DNA of 64,000 bases. It comes from Tricholomella constricta. Lineage: Eukaryota; Basidiomycota; Agaricomycetes; Agaricales; Lyophyllaceae. The notes below the pieces were generated by a model. The model made no database searches and was not told where the DNA came from. It worked only from the letters and a program-made list of their open reading frames with translations. The stretch covers positions 682,001-746,000 of the forward strand of contig JAACJP010000015.1 in assembly GCA_013368375.1 (NCBI GenBank). Reading direction: 5' to 3'. This document shows positions 11,999 through 23,556 of the stretch, piece after piece (within the stretch, counting starts at the first letter, position 1; each line of letters begins with the position of its first letter). The position numbers and the translations under genes were made by a program.

Positions 11999-14034
11999 AT
12001 GCCTGAAGGGGGTGAAATAAATGCAATGGCCCATGTGGTCAGCACTGGAAAGGGCACTCCGTATGCAAAAAAGACATGTTTTCCAGACTGTATGTGTTTC
12101 AAATTTTGTAGCAGTGTTTTGCATCTAACTTTGCATTTCATTGATAGTTCAGGCTGTATTCCACCCATCAAATTATCCAACTGGCTCTGAAAATCGACCC
12201 TACAAGGTTTTGACTGTTGACCAGGCCCAATACTCTGGAATTCATGGCGAAATCCTGTCATCTTCGTTGGACAACGTTCAGCCATCAAAATTTGATATTC
12301 TACGGTCAGAAAACCAAGATTGGAGATATCTTTTGGGTCCTCAGAGAAGTGGACCATTGATTTGCAAGGGGAGAGGGAAGCTTATGCTTCTGGCTTGTGG
12401 ACAGGTGCGTAAATTTTATTTATCAAAGTCCAGCTTTTAAATTGAACATTTAAATTTATATAGCATGCTGTAACCATCAGTCTTGCACTCGAAGGCCACA
12501 TCACTGGTGTACCTCGTTCTGTCTACAATAAAATTGTGGATACCAGCATACCTGGGCCTGGAGAACATGGAGACTTAGTTCGTTCATTTCCCTTTCCACA
12601 GGAATTCATAACTGCAGATTCATCACCTGCGCAACGTACCCTCACCATCTTTGTGGCTTTTGTATCTGCTGAATGGGCCTGGATACTTCTGGACTTCTCT
12701 CGTTTATCGCGGATGCATGTCATCAGTCGAAATGAGATATGGCAGGAAAATGATTTTGAGACTGGTTCAGAAGTAAGTAAAAGCCTTTATTATTTCAAGA
12801 TACATCTGAAGAAATTTTATAAGTGTTGGCTTGCATCATTTGGAGTATTCAAAGGTGGACCAGATTGGTTTCGTGAACCAGTTGCTGCCGGAGATGCATT
12901 GGATTCCTGGCGACAAGAAGTAGTTGGAGGAGGATTGACAAAGTTTGGAAAAATGAAAAAAGGTCGCCAGCAGGTGAGTGGAGTTGACTATATTGCTTAC
13001 AAACTAGCTTATTTTTTTTTCAAGTCGATTTTTCAAGAAATGACCTCAAATCGCAACAATTCATTTGCAGGTTTTGGACAACATCTCATTAACGACTTCC
13101 TTTATCAACAAGTCATCTATCCTGGCATGCCCGCACGTCTCATCTGTCGGAAGAAGCATTACTACCCATTCAAAGCTGCTTTGCATGATTTTATGGCGCG
13201 TTTTTCTTCTGAAGAATTTTTGAAAGATGAAACTACAGTTCCAAACACCAACAACCCATTCGAATTCAACGAAAATTCCAATCGCATATATCTTTCAAAA
13301 TATGTCGACATTTTTCGACGAGCTTCAGTAATAGTTCCTCGAGCATTATATGACAAATATGCATCGGAAGGTTTATTGGATCCTAATTATGTTATAGGTG
13401 CGTGTGTAGAAGCTTTTTCACTATATTTAAATATTGAAAATGAAATATCAGGCCAACCATATCCTTCTGAAATGATTTGCAAATGCCAACACACAACAAA
13501 AAAAGTGCAAGTAGTCCGTATCAAAGCACTTTCACCTTTCTATACAATCATTCGAGCTCAGCGACCTCCTGGATGGCTCGATGGCAAAGAGGTCAATTTC
13601 TTCCTCATTATTCTGGTCAATTTAATTTGTTTCTATTTAGGAGGAAGTTACCAAAGACATTTCAGCATTCTCATATTCAACTACAATTGGTCCAGCTCAA
13701 TTTCATGAGACGGTGTTAAACAGAGTCAACATGAAGGAAATAAAGAGCATTATCTATCGTGGACGTCCATCAAAGGTATTTGTCAATTGGTTATTGATTT
13801 ATGTATCTGATCGTATTCTTTTGATAGATCAGAACTGGGCGTAAAGGAAAACCTCGAGCAGCAAAGGTCACAGCAAAGGCTTTGTTACTGCAAGGCCATC
13901 GAGGTCGAAAAATGGAATTTCATGCAGAAAAAAGGTATCATGCTTGGCTAAAAGCAAAATTGGTTTTAAAAAAAGAGAAAGCAAAGAAGGAAAGGGAGAG
14001 GAGGAAAAAGGAAAAGAAGAAGCAATCAAAATAA
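11999..14034 (+). CDS. Transposon passenger gene B, unknown function (about 588 aa)
   Basis: Six exons join in frame (11999-12089, 12148-12404, 12464-12973, 13025-13591, 13641-13775, 13828-14034). The ATG at 11999 is the first in frame, but an upstream exon is possible. Visible features are VFHPSNYPTG, LTIFVAFVSAEWAWILLDFSR, a Cys pair in MICKCQHTTKK, and a C-terminus of about 70 residues that is mostly Lys/Arg/Glu and could bind nucleic acid or form a helix. I recognise no domain, and I see no HxD dioxygenase signature of the kind found in transposon-linked TET/JBP genes. The gene converges on the transposase, with 22 bp between the two stop codons, so antisense overlap of their transcripts is likely. 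Confidence 0.68.
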
Positions 14035-14056
14035 TTCTAAAGTATCTCTTTTGTAT

Positions 14057-17000
14057 CTATCTACGTCTTCGATTTAGTCCCCAGCATATTGTCAGTGTTT
14101 CTCCGATAATTCCATATGTACCAGATGGATTTTTGATACTCGAAAGATGACATATAATGTGTCGAGGTTCAATAATAAAAACCTGAATAGATGGTTCTGA
14201 GTTTACAATTTTAGTTTGCAAATTTGAGCATGGCTCATATGTATAAGGGCTTTGTTTTAATTGAGTTGGAGAAAGTGCTCGGTGTTGTCGAATCAGAAGA
14301 AATGATTGCCAAATTCCTTCGAGTGGAAGTTCCCAAATTGCTTCTATATATCCTGTTTCTGTTACATCATCTGATGCTCCTGGAATATAAAATTGAATAT
14401 GACTGTTTCCTGTATGACTATCGTTTCGGCTGTATGTACGATTTTCAAAGTTAATCTGATGTGGTTTTTTAACTGAAGGTGGAAGAATAAGTGTTCCCAA
14501 GACTTTAGGAATAGTTTCATATACGGAATGATAATCTTTTCGTACAATCAATTTGAGATATTGGAGAAGCATGAGATAATGCCTTTCATCTAGTCTAATT
14601 GCACTGGCATGAGCCTTAGCAATTTCCATGTCATTTAGAACACTTGTAGGTTTAGACTGAAAGTTGTCAGGTTCCAGAATTTTAGCTAGTTCAGATTCTG
14701 CAGTAGTTTTAAAATTGTTATCATGGAGAAATGCTTCTAAACGTCCTCGACGTGCAGTTTGTTGAAGCATTGTCAACTCCATTTGATCTATGATTTAAAT
14801 GAATAGATGTTAAATGATTTTTAGTATAAAAACTCACAGAGACGACGATTAGTCTTAATTCTTCCCATATCACCATTTACACGTTCACCAGGAAATTCAC
14901 TTAACAGAGAAAGAGGTCCCCAAACTTTCAACATCTCACCATTATGCATGGCATAATGGTGATTAGGCCTTGAATGAAAAATAGGATAGAGCTTTTGCAT
15001 TGAAGAACGATATTTGATGTAATGATTCATATATGCATCTGCTTCAGCATTTGTGACAGAGTATGCTGCAATGATATTTGTAGAACAAACTAAATCACAA
15101 AAACTCTCGAGTAGCTGTTTTTTATGATTGTTTCTATTCCACCAAAGTTTTGGCATGACAAGAGGGAATATAACAGAAAAAAGGACTAGTAGCTCATGCG
15201 CTTTAAGTTTTCCATGACTAGCTTCTCCAAGGTTTCCTGGTGGCCTTTGAACCCATGTTGGAAGCTGAACTTCACATATACAAGATCGAATTATATGTAA
15301 TTCCTGGTCCGTAAATTTAAATGCATCTGTGAGATTTTCATAGTCATGATTATCGATATCCTCATCTTCATCTTCAGGTGACATCAATACAATATTTTCA
15401 AGAGCAGGGGTAGTTGGAGCACTGGGAGTAGGAGTATTACTGTTGTCCAAACTCCATTGGATAAACTCTTCATCAATATCCATCATATCAAAATCAGCTG
15501 TTAGCCCTGATGTACTAGCATTTTCAGCATTTTCAACATCACTTTCATTATCTAGCTCTTCAGATATGGAAGTGGTATCAGATATTTTGTCATCCTTTTC
15601 TGAATCTGCAATTGCTTTAAGTGCTGCTTTTGTACGACCAATACCCCAGAGAACACGGAGTTGATATTGAAGGACTCCTTCTAGAAAATTATGCATATAA
15701 CCCAGAAGAACATATCGGACTGGATCCCAATAATGAATATCATGTAAAGGTGTCCATCGAACACCAGTTTGCTTGGCAAGAATTTCTTTATCTTTGACTG
15801 TAACAAGGTTTCGCCATTGTTCAGCTTGAGCTCGAACTTCTGCACCTTGTCTCATCTCCCATTCGTGATAGTTCAGATTTTCTATATCTTTTTTCTTGCA
15901 TTTACAAAAAGAGCAAAAAGGACCAGCTCCATGAGACAAGAACCCAGTCACCTTTTTTATACCTCCCAGATCTGCAATTAAAGGAATAATCCGAGCAGCA
16001 ACTGCAGTACCGTCAGGATGCTGATGTGTTGGTAATAATTTTCCAGGGAGGTCAAATTCCATTATCATAGTTCGAATTGAATGAAGAATATGAGAAATTG
16101 TCCAAACATTTGGAGCATGAGGAACTGGAGTCATGCCAATGATAAAAGTATTTTCTCGAAGAAATCTGATTGATAATGGCAGATTCAAACAGTAGAGTAT
16201 AATTGCACCACATGATACAACCTTGCCAGCAATTTTGTTGGTAAATGGGTTGAACCAATCAATATAAATAGCAAATACCAGATGATGACAAGATTGTAAA
16301 TAGGGCCGTAGTGAATTCCAAATAGGACTATCATGAATATCATGCATTCGAGTGGTGTTGCCAAGGTGCTGAGTTTTTGCAAATGTTTGTTGTAAACTTT
16401 CTTCAATATTGGCCCGAGAAAGTAAAAAGATAAGCCAGGATTCAAATGATTGAGTATTGAAAAGACATTTCGGAACTCTGCGAGTTCCATTTCGAGTTTG
16501 CCGTTCAACAGAAAGCTCAGTACCACAAGGTTTAGATCGTGGAGAGCGTTTCCATGTGCACCGTATAGGAATTACACCTATAGGATATTGTTTGAAACAT
16601 TGAGGGCAACAGACAGTTCGTACAATTACTGGGTTGAGTTGGCTATAAGAATAAACTGTTCGGATATCCAAGGGAAAATTGTCGAGTTTTTTCTGAGTGA
16701 CGGTGACATTTACTCCAGTCGATCTGAGTGCAATCTGAATAAGCCTGAGCATCGTTGTAATGATGAAACTAAAAGCCTTTAGCATAGTATTGGCTGTGTT
16801 TCTGCTAACTCCAGCATGCAAGGATAGCCAAGCAACTACAATACAGCAGAGATCAAGAACAGGTGCAGCAACTTCAGCAAGATCTAGTACATGTGCAGTC
16901 TGAGATGACAGCGTTGCTGATGTAAAAGAGGATCCAATCCTTTCTGAATGTATAGACGGAGACGATGATCTAACTCTCTGACTATCTTGATTTCTTGCTC

Positions 17001-17151
17001 TCTGACTATCTCGATTTCTTGGAAATCGTAGATCTTGAAGCTCATGATTTCTACGTGTTTGAGTACTGACTTTTTGCCCAGAAACTTGATGTCCATGATC
17101 AGTACAAGTATACTGATTACACTTGCTGCAAGTGCAGAGGACCTTTCTCAT
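14057..17151 (-). CDS. TNP2-family (CACTA/EnSpm-type) transposase
   Basis: Two exons (14838-17151 and 14057-14787, intron of 50 nt) give 1,014 aa. The family pattern is clear: an N-terminal cysteine cluster (LCTCSKCNQYTC), then the catalytic RNase-H-like core with IDWFNPFTNKIAGK, SCGAIILYCLNLP, FIIGMTPVPHAPN, ARIIPLIADLGG and CSFCKCKKKD, a MHNFLEGVLQYQLR segment, and the late LPTWVQRPPGNLGEASHGKLK and NHHYAMHNGEMLKVWGPL motifs. Candidate catalytic acids are the Asp of IDWFNP and the Asp of LIADLGG. An acidic stretch of about 100 residues interrupts the core, as is common in this family. The start chosen (17151) is the Met that begins MRKVLCTC. An upstream frame extension lacks support. No stop or frameshift was seen, so it may be active. 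Confidence 0.85.
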
Positions 17152-17164
17152 TTTCTCAGATACC

Positions 17165-17310
17165 CAGAAAAGACCAGAGCGACAAGCAAGCAGAGCAGAT
17201 GCCAAAAATATCCAGAAGACTGGAACTCAAGCTCTCAAAGACCAGACCAGACACCAGAAATCAAAACTCAGGCTCTCAAAGACCAGATAGAGATGCCAGA
17301 AATCAGAGAA
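17165..17310. repeat. AAAGACCAGA-type short repeats upstream of the transposase
   Basis: The motif AAAGACCAGA or AAAAGACCAGA appears three times, and CCAGAAATCA appears twice, between the transposase start and the right terminal repeat. These may be subterminal transposase-binding repeats or part of the 5' untranslated leader. Confidence 0.45.
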
Positions 17311-17674
17311 TCTGGATGCAGCTGTTGAGATCTGTAGATAAGAGAAAAATAATCAGTGATCGGATATACTGGGTTATTTGATTGTATACCTACCACCTTA
17401 CAAGTTGCAAACTGCATCAGTATCAGTATGAAATAAATGAATTGAAAGTTATGACAAGAACTCACAATGTGGGGACAAGGGGAGAGTAAAGGCTGAAGGT
17501 TGAGAAAAGAACTAATCTGATTATGAGTGATTGTGAGCGTGCAGCCTATTTCCGAGTTTGATTCTGAGTTCGATTTCAAAATTCCAAAATCCGGTACTCG
17601 GATTCTAGTTTGCCGAAATTTGCCGAATTTCCGACTACCGACTACCAAAAAGTCAATTTTATGTAATCAATTGC

Positions 17675-17749
17675 GTGATGCCACTTGATGTACATGTCAA
17701 GTGAACTGAATTCATATTGTTCAACATGCCGTGGCAAATGCCTCCGGTG
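17675..17749 (-). repeat. Right terminal inverted repeat of the CACTA-like element
   Basis: Partner of the left repeat, read on the minus strand from 17749 inwards. Similarity continues weakly past the 75-bp core, through an ATTACATAA motif present on both sides. TAA follows at 17750-17752. Confidence 0.92.
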
Positions 17750-17752
17750 TAA

Positions 17753-18700
17753 GTAGGGAAGTATGGACCGCATTGCGCTGATGGCCCTGGGGATCCGGGG
17801 AGGGGCGAAGGAGGGGCCCGACGTCGTTCTCGTTCGTTCTGCATCCGCCCTCGCAACGCACTATCTATAGTTTCCTGCGACGCTGGAATTCTGGAAATCA
17901 TCTAACTTAATAATATGAGGGATATTCATGTCCTGGAGAGCAAGAATGGTCAGCCTGACGACCCAAGGGGCTGGGGTTTACGGAATGCAATGAGCAATCG
18001 AGCGCCCCCCCCCCCTCCAACGCGTCACCTTATAGTTATATACTTTACATACATACTTAAGTACTCGGGCTGCTTGGACAGGCACTCTCGACCCTCAGTT
18101 GGAGTAGACCGGAGTTCCAAATGAGTGTGCTTTCTTTCTGATCCGACAGCGCCGGCGGCTTGCCGGTTACCATCCCGCCTCGCGCCCCTCTCGCCGTTGG
18201 CAAGCAGCATTTGATACAGGCCGAGGAAGGCTTAAGCGTCCGATAGTCCAATGTTTAACCACGATGGGTTAAGTCAGGGCCATACGATTTATCGATTTTG
18301 TTCCCGAGCTTCTTCTTGGAAATTCCACGTTACGACAGGTTAGGACGCACAAAAAATTGTGGTCCGTAAGTACATTATGTTCATGTTACGCACACCACCG
18401 GCAGGCCTGACATGTCAATGATGTATTTATACACGTCGGTGTGGCCCGAGCACTAGTGGCGTCTTTTTAATTTTCTTGGGACAATTCAAACGACTCGTTG
18501 TCCGCGTTAAGTGCACTACTCACTAACCAAGTAATGCTAAATTTACATGAGGAATTTGATATATAATTATTACATCGTGGTGGAAGGGGGGTTGTGTTCA
18601 TTATTCCACGGAAACGGAACGCCACTGCTCACGGGGGTGCGGGTTTTCAGCGTGGGGCCTCTCTAGATCTTGACGCGATATGGGTGTGTGGCAAATACGG
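17753..18700. other. Intergenic, no supported gene
   Basis: A C-homopolymer run lies near 18005. A short minus-strand frame next to the transposon end (about 17753-17901, ISRIPASQETIDSAL) is open but runs into the terminal repeat and resembles nothing known. I see no RNA gene. Confidence 0.5.
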
Positions 18701-18929
18701 CTAAGAGACACCTCGGTTGCTCGGTCGCTCGATCACGATGAAATAGATACACAGACAAAACGAACGAATGCGTATTTCCAAACGCCGTGCATTATTAAGC
18801 TCCAACGGTAACGGTCGCATTGGGCATCGAGACTTATTGGGAATTCCAATGATGGCGCGAGCGCTCGGTGATATGTACGGCTGCATTCGCTCACTTGAAA
18901 GGACGCCGAGCGACAAGGACGGTGCTCCG

Positions 18930-19278
18930 TGCTTTATCAATGGAAATTCCACGATGAGATGTACATACCTCATTGCGCCGGGGCGCTGTCCGAACGTCCG
19001 TATGTAGAACGTCCCGTTCTGAAACCGCATGAATGTCTCGTCAATTGGATTGTTCGTGGCCTCGAGAACAAGAAAACAGGGTTGTGAGGCCAAGGCCTGC
19101 TTGTTCGCATAATGATTGAACGTACCAGTATCCATAGATAGATATGAAATAGAACCAGACAGCACCCGTGTTGTGTGATACAATAGGTCAGATCCAGAGC
19201 CTCCTGTGTTCGCGTTGTTCTGTGAAGTTCGGGTCCAGGACCAGGGACGATTGGGGCACCATTACCGCGTTGGGCCAT
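18930..19278 (-). CDS. Hypothetical protein or gene fragment
   Basis: A minus-strand frame reads continuously through GSGSDLLYHTTRVLSGSIS, FNHYANKQALASQPCF, LVLEATNNPIDETFMRF and NGTFYIRTFGQRPGAMR. It then reaches a plausible donor (GTATGT, near 18966). The ATG at 19278 is in a different frame, so at least one further intron or a frameshift would be needed. The composition looks coding, but I recognise no family and find no convincing 3' exon. It could be a real gene with a missed exon or a decayed copy. Confidence 0.35.
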
Positions 19279-19673
19279 TTTTAATTTGGCAATTCCCCAG
19301 ATCCTGGACCTGCGCCATGCAGTCCTTTATTCATGCGCATTGAAATTCCCGTCGGGGACGCCAAATTTAAAGCTCTCGGAGTCGAGTCGGAATGCTTTAG
19401 CGAGTTCCGTTAAACGTTCCCATGAGACGGTCACAGTCGTCGTCGCGAGGGCGTCGACCTTTAATTGGCCACATACTTACTTAGACCTGGAGGAATGTAC
19501 AGTTGAAATTACGAAAAGCATGAATTCTTCGTGTGCGACGTCCGGCACGCGCTCACGTGGAATCATCGACATCTATCAGCCCACAACTTGAACAAACTAG
19601 AGTGGGGCCACAGTAAAACTCCGGGAGTGGGGTGGGTACTTTGCGAATAAAAAGGGCAGCGTTCAGAGTTTCG

Positions 19674-20801
19674 ATGCCGAAGTCTCAGGTGGGGCAGCGG
19701 CACGTGGGTGCGGCCGCGAGCGACAGTGGCATTGGCAATGACCCTTTGCCTCCGCCTCTGACGACGAGGAACCTCCGACCGCGCCAGCTCAAGCTCAAGC
19801 ACAAGCGCAGGCTCCAGCTCCAGGCGCGTGCATCTCACCGTAACGCGTGCGACCGTCATATCAATAACCCTGGACCCACCATGCAATCGAGCGCTCCATC
19901 GTCGTCCAACGCGGGTTCATCCTCTAGCAGGATGCAGGTGCAGGATGTGGGTGGTGGCGGTCCCTCTAGAGCCGCAAAGAAGAAGGGGCGCACAGTTCGA
20001 GGCGCGAGGACGATCCCTGACTCGGACTCGAACTCGGACTCGAGCTGTTCTGATGCTACATCGGAAGACACGGACATGGTAGATCAGCTGATCTCTGACG
20101 ACGACGATAACAGCGCCTACGTCCCGCTCTCTGGATCCGGGACCAGATCAGGCCGGCAGATCAGTGCCCTTGCGAGCTCGAGCATTCAGCCGCCCGACGG
20201 TACCACAACACCCACACTAACGCCAACAACACATGTCCCCGTGAGCAGCCCCAGCCTCCGCAAAATTCTTCATCCGTCCAATATAGAACATTTTCAGGAC
20301 TCATCTTCTACCTTCGCCTCCACATCCACATCCACATCCATACCGCACATCCAGGACCCCCCACCCGCACCCGCAGTCGCATCCGCACCCGCTGGACCGC
20401 CCCCTCCGGAGCCGCTCTCAGAATACACATGCCCGATCTGTTTCTTCCCCCCGACGCACGCGACGCTGACGCCGTGCGGCCACATCTGCTGCGGCGCGTG
20501 CCTCTTTGCCGCCGTCAAGTCCACTATGCAGCGCGGGGCGCTGGTTAGAGCTGGGGATATGAATGTCGCTAGGTGCGTTTGCTGTGATTCTGATAATGAT
20601 TTTTATTTTGGTTATGAGTGTGGCAATTCATCAATTCCCCTCACACTGTCGTTGTCGTGTTGTCCTATGTGCGGAGTGGTACTGATTGCTGTGATGGCGC
20701 TGTTATATAGGTGTCCGGTGTGCAGAGCGGATATACCGGGGTGGGATGGAAAGGGAGGGGGTGTTGTTGGTCTCAGGCCTCGCGCGGTATTCAGCCTGTG
20801 A
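19674..20801 (+). CDS. RING-finger protein, Slx8-like E3 ubiquitin ligase
   Basis: Two exons (19674-20572 and 20711-20801, intron 138 nt) give 329 aa. The N-terminal 240 residues are low-complexity Ser/Pro/Asp-rich with a basic RAAKKKGRTVRG patch and an acidic SDDDDNSAYVPLSGSG run. The C-terminus is a C3HC4 RING: CPICFFPPTHATLTPCGHICCGAC, then, across the intron, CPVCRADIPGW. The tail GGGVVGLRPRAVFSL is of the type seen after the RING in fungal Slx8-like proteins. Slx8 with its partner forms a SUMO-targeted ubiquitin ligase in the nucleus. That specific role is inferred from the tail pattern. ATG 19674 is the first Met in frame. The gene is convergent with the Con-13-like gene. Confidence 0.82.
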   Translation: MPKSQVGQRHVGAAASDSGIGNDPLPPPLTTRNLRPRQLKLKHKRRLQLQARASHRNACDRHINNPGPTMQSSAPSSSNAGSSSSRMQVQDVGGGGPSRAAKKKGRTVRGARTIPDSDSNSDSSCSDATSEDTDMVDQLISDDDDNSAYVPLSGSGTRSGRQISALASSSIQPPDGTTTPTLTPTTHVPVSSPSLRKILHPSNIEHFQDSSSTFASTSTSTSIPHIQDPPPAPAVASAPAGPPPPEPLSEYTCPICFFPPTHATLTPCGHICCGACLFAAVKSTMQRGALVRAGDMNVARCVCCDSDNDFYFGYECGNSSIPLTLSLSCCPMCGVVLIAVMALLYRCPVCRADIPGWDGKGGGVVGLRPRAVFSL

Positions 20802-21215
20802 TCTTCTTGTCTTCATCTCAGACGACATCACGCACGCGTTGGGGAGGAGAGATCGCTTCTGCTTCCCAAGCAAGGGCCTTGACAATATCGTTCTCACTCA
20901 TCTTTATCATGCATGTGCATGTCAGTCAGAACATCCTCTCCTTTCCTAATCCCTAACCTCTACACTACAGAGAGAGCGGATATGAGAGGAGAGCACGTAT
21001 AACACATAACATGGTTTCCTTCCTATCTGTTCCCCAAAAATATGTCCTTGCTCTTGCCCTTGCTCTTGCACGCACATGCACAACAGTCCAACAATCAGTG
21101 CGAGCCCGCGCGCGATCCCGATCCCATCCGGTGGCACGCATCGTGCATGTGCGCATATGTGTACCGCCACCCATTCCACCGAGTGATGAGTGACGCCCGC
21201 TAGCTAGCACTAGCA

Positions 21216-22582
21216 CTAGCACAAGAACGAACCGGAAAGGACCACCCCGCACGCGACTACCAGGGCAAGCTGCCATCCGCCGCGCAGCGGCGGTGCGGCG
21301 GCGTTATCCTGTTTAGGGCCCGACGGCGGGCTCTCCGTCCCCATCCCCGTATTCGTTTCTGGCGCGGCGGCGGCGGCAGCGGCGGCCAGCGGCAGAGTCT
21401 GCGTCTGTGCCTCGGGTGGAAAAGTGGGCTGTATGCGTGTTGGGAGTGTCGGTGGCGGGGTGGAGTGTCTGTGTATCCGGTGAAGAGGGTTTAGTAAGTA
21501 GCAGCGAGAGAGCAAAAGAGGGGGAGGGAGAGAGGGAGAGAGAGGGAGCGCACCGTGAGAACGTATCCGCGCCGTCGCCCTCGATGGCACACGTGTTCGC
21601 GAAGAGCGTGGACCAGGTGAACAGCGGGAGAGCGGCGAGGTAGGCCAGCTGGTGGGCCATGCAGTCGGGCGTCCACCCCGGCGGGAGGGTGTCGCTGTGC
21701 AGGAGGGCGTAAGTCTTTAGCACGACCACCTGCGCAAAGTCCTATATAATATATATATGTAAGGAGGGTGGGGGTGGGGATTGCGTTAGCGTGTGAGCGG
21801 GGAGGGGAGGGGGGGGGGAAGAAAAACGCACCTCGCCGGCGCTAGTAGCGGAGTACACGTCCGGCACGCAGGAGTCCTCCGCCAGCGCGCCCAGCCACCC
21901 CTCCGAACCAGAGTGCGGCGAGCCCGTCGCCCAATCCAACGCATGCGCCGCCTGCCCAAAAACAAACAAACAAACACCCTTCTCAGCTTCACCCACCCTT
22001 TACTCGATCCTTAAAACGCGCGAGAAGAACGAAAAAAAAACTCACCTCGTGCACCCACGCATCGACGCCCGGATCCCCAAAGACATGCACCTCCCCGTCC
22101 GTCAGCGTGTACGCGCGCGGGGCGGGCCCGCCGGGGAGGACCAGCACCGTCGCGACGTAGCGCCTTAGGCCCACGGGGACGCGGCCCAATTGCTCGACGG
22201 CCCCGTCCATACTCAGGTCGGCGGTGCTGCAGCGGCAGACGGTCCAGGCGTCGCCGCAGTCGTCGTATGTCACGTTCGCGGCTTCGAAGTAGGTCGGGCA
22301 TTCGCTTTGTGGGGTGGGGCTGTTGTGGAGGGCGCAGGTGGTGGGGATGGAGGGGAGGGGCTGGATTGTGCTTTGTGGGAGGAGGAGGAGTGGGGAGAGG
22401 GTGAAGGTGGAGAAGCTTTGTTGTTGGGCTTGGAGGGTTAGTGGGGTTGGAGGTGCGTCGCGTCGGATCCGGGGCGGGGGCCGGGTGAGGAGGGGGGCGG
22501 CGCTGCCTGAGCTGAAGATGGAGGAGAGGAGGAGGAGGAGGAGGAGGAAGGGGAGAAAGACCAGCTTTGGGAAGGGCGCCAT
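21216..22582 (-). CDS. Secreted Con-13-like zincin-fold protein, probably GPI-anchored
   Basis: Four exons (22046-22582, 21832-21951, 21554-21741, 21216-21468) give 365 aa. It begins with a clear signal peptide (MAPFPKLVFLPFLLLLLLLSS). Splicing exon 1 to exon 2 creates VDAWVHEAAHALDWA, that is a HEXXH zinc-binding motif split by an intron. The following EDSCVPDVYSATSAGEDFAQV and the Cys spacing fit the conidiation-specific protein 13 (Con-13) family of fungal secreted putative metalloproteases. The C-terminus is Ala/Pro/Gly-rich and ends in a hydrophobic segment (LALVVACGVVLSGSFLC), as in GPI-anchored proteins. Substrate and biological role are unknown. Confidence 0.8.
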
Positions 22583-23556
22583 GGCCGTTGTTGGTCCAAC
22601 CAGTGGATAGAGGGGAGGAACACAGATCGCTCGAGAGACTTCATGTCGTCGCCGGGTGGTTTATATACACCTCTCGACGGCCATCTGTTTCGTGCTTTGA
22701 TGTGATGGTGGATCAGTTTGAACTTTGAATGCGGTGCTGGCTAATGGCTATAGTCCGGACATCTAGTCATCTTGTCCGAGGGGAGTCCACCGTGCGCCTG
22801 ATGTGGTCGATACTTTGAGAACATCGAGGTAGGTATTTTCTAGCTCGCTGATTCAGAGGGTTCCGCCCCCAAACCTCGACCCTGTCTGTCTGTGCTGAGA
22901 GGTCAGCACACCAAAGACCAACGAATCAATGAAGACTTACAGTCCATTGGAGGCTCCAGCTTCGTCAATGTATCGCTTGTAGATTCGTTACCGTCGGCGT
23001 CAAGTCGGCGTCCGGCTGGTTCTCTTTTCATTTGATCCATGAAGCCCTGATTGCTTCTCATCAACCATCATCGATCCTTTCGTAGATCCACTGACTCGGA
23101 ATAGCTGATTACAGTCTCGGCAGTTTGGAGGGTTCTGGTACAAGAGGACTCGTCCTTGGGTACGTTGACCCCATTTTTGAGCCGCGGGTACGTGTTGAAC
23201 GGCTGTTATTTCGCTAACCTTGATCAAGTTCGTAACGTGGACCTCTTCACAAGTTCACGTCAACGGGGAGCTTGGCAAGCCTCGCTCTAGTTTCTCATTA
23301 TGTGTACTTGACGCGGAAGGTTACAACTTGCAGGCATACCCGCGCCTGCAGGCGTCCTCGAGGCATCAGCGGCACCAGATAAAACAATGGACAGACTTCC
23401 ATCAGACAACGAAGCCACCACGTGTATCTAGCCCTGGATCCCGAATTTAACGCGCAGCTTGACCTGCTCTATCGATATCTCTCTCCCTCTTCTTCTTCTT
23501 CTCATCCTTCCAAGGCAGCCTTCCCGTCCTTTGGACAGCAGGCCGACATCCTTCTC
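22583..23556. other. Intergenic, divergent promoters of the Con-13-like and BTB genes
   Basis: No reading frame with recognisable content. This region must hold the promoters and 5' leaders of the minus-strand secreted protein and the plus-strand BTB gene. Confidence 0.5.

Larger units (their letters stand above)
7281..17749. mobile_element. Complete CACTA/EnSpm-like DNA transposon, 10,469 bp, with TNP2-type transposase and two passenger genes
   Basis: The ends are inverted repeats of about 75 bp (7281-7355 and 17675-17749) that differ at only four positions over the first 75. Both begin CACCGGAGGCATTT. The trinucleotide TAA flanks both sides (7278-7280 and 17750-17752), which is the 3-bp target duplication expected for CACTA-type elements, although the terminal bases here are CACCG rather than CACTA. 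Inside are a minus-strand TNP2-like transposase (14057-17151), a plus-strand gene at 7599-9101, a second plus-strand gene at 11999-14034 that is convergent with the transposase, and about 2 kb of low-complexity DNA. All three main reading frames look intact, so the copy could be young. Confidence 0.92.

Noticed and set aside
11999..14034. Passenger gene B as a TET/JBP dioxygenase
   Set aside because: Fungal TET/JBP genes are known to travel with transposons, but I see no HxD and distal His pattern here.
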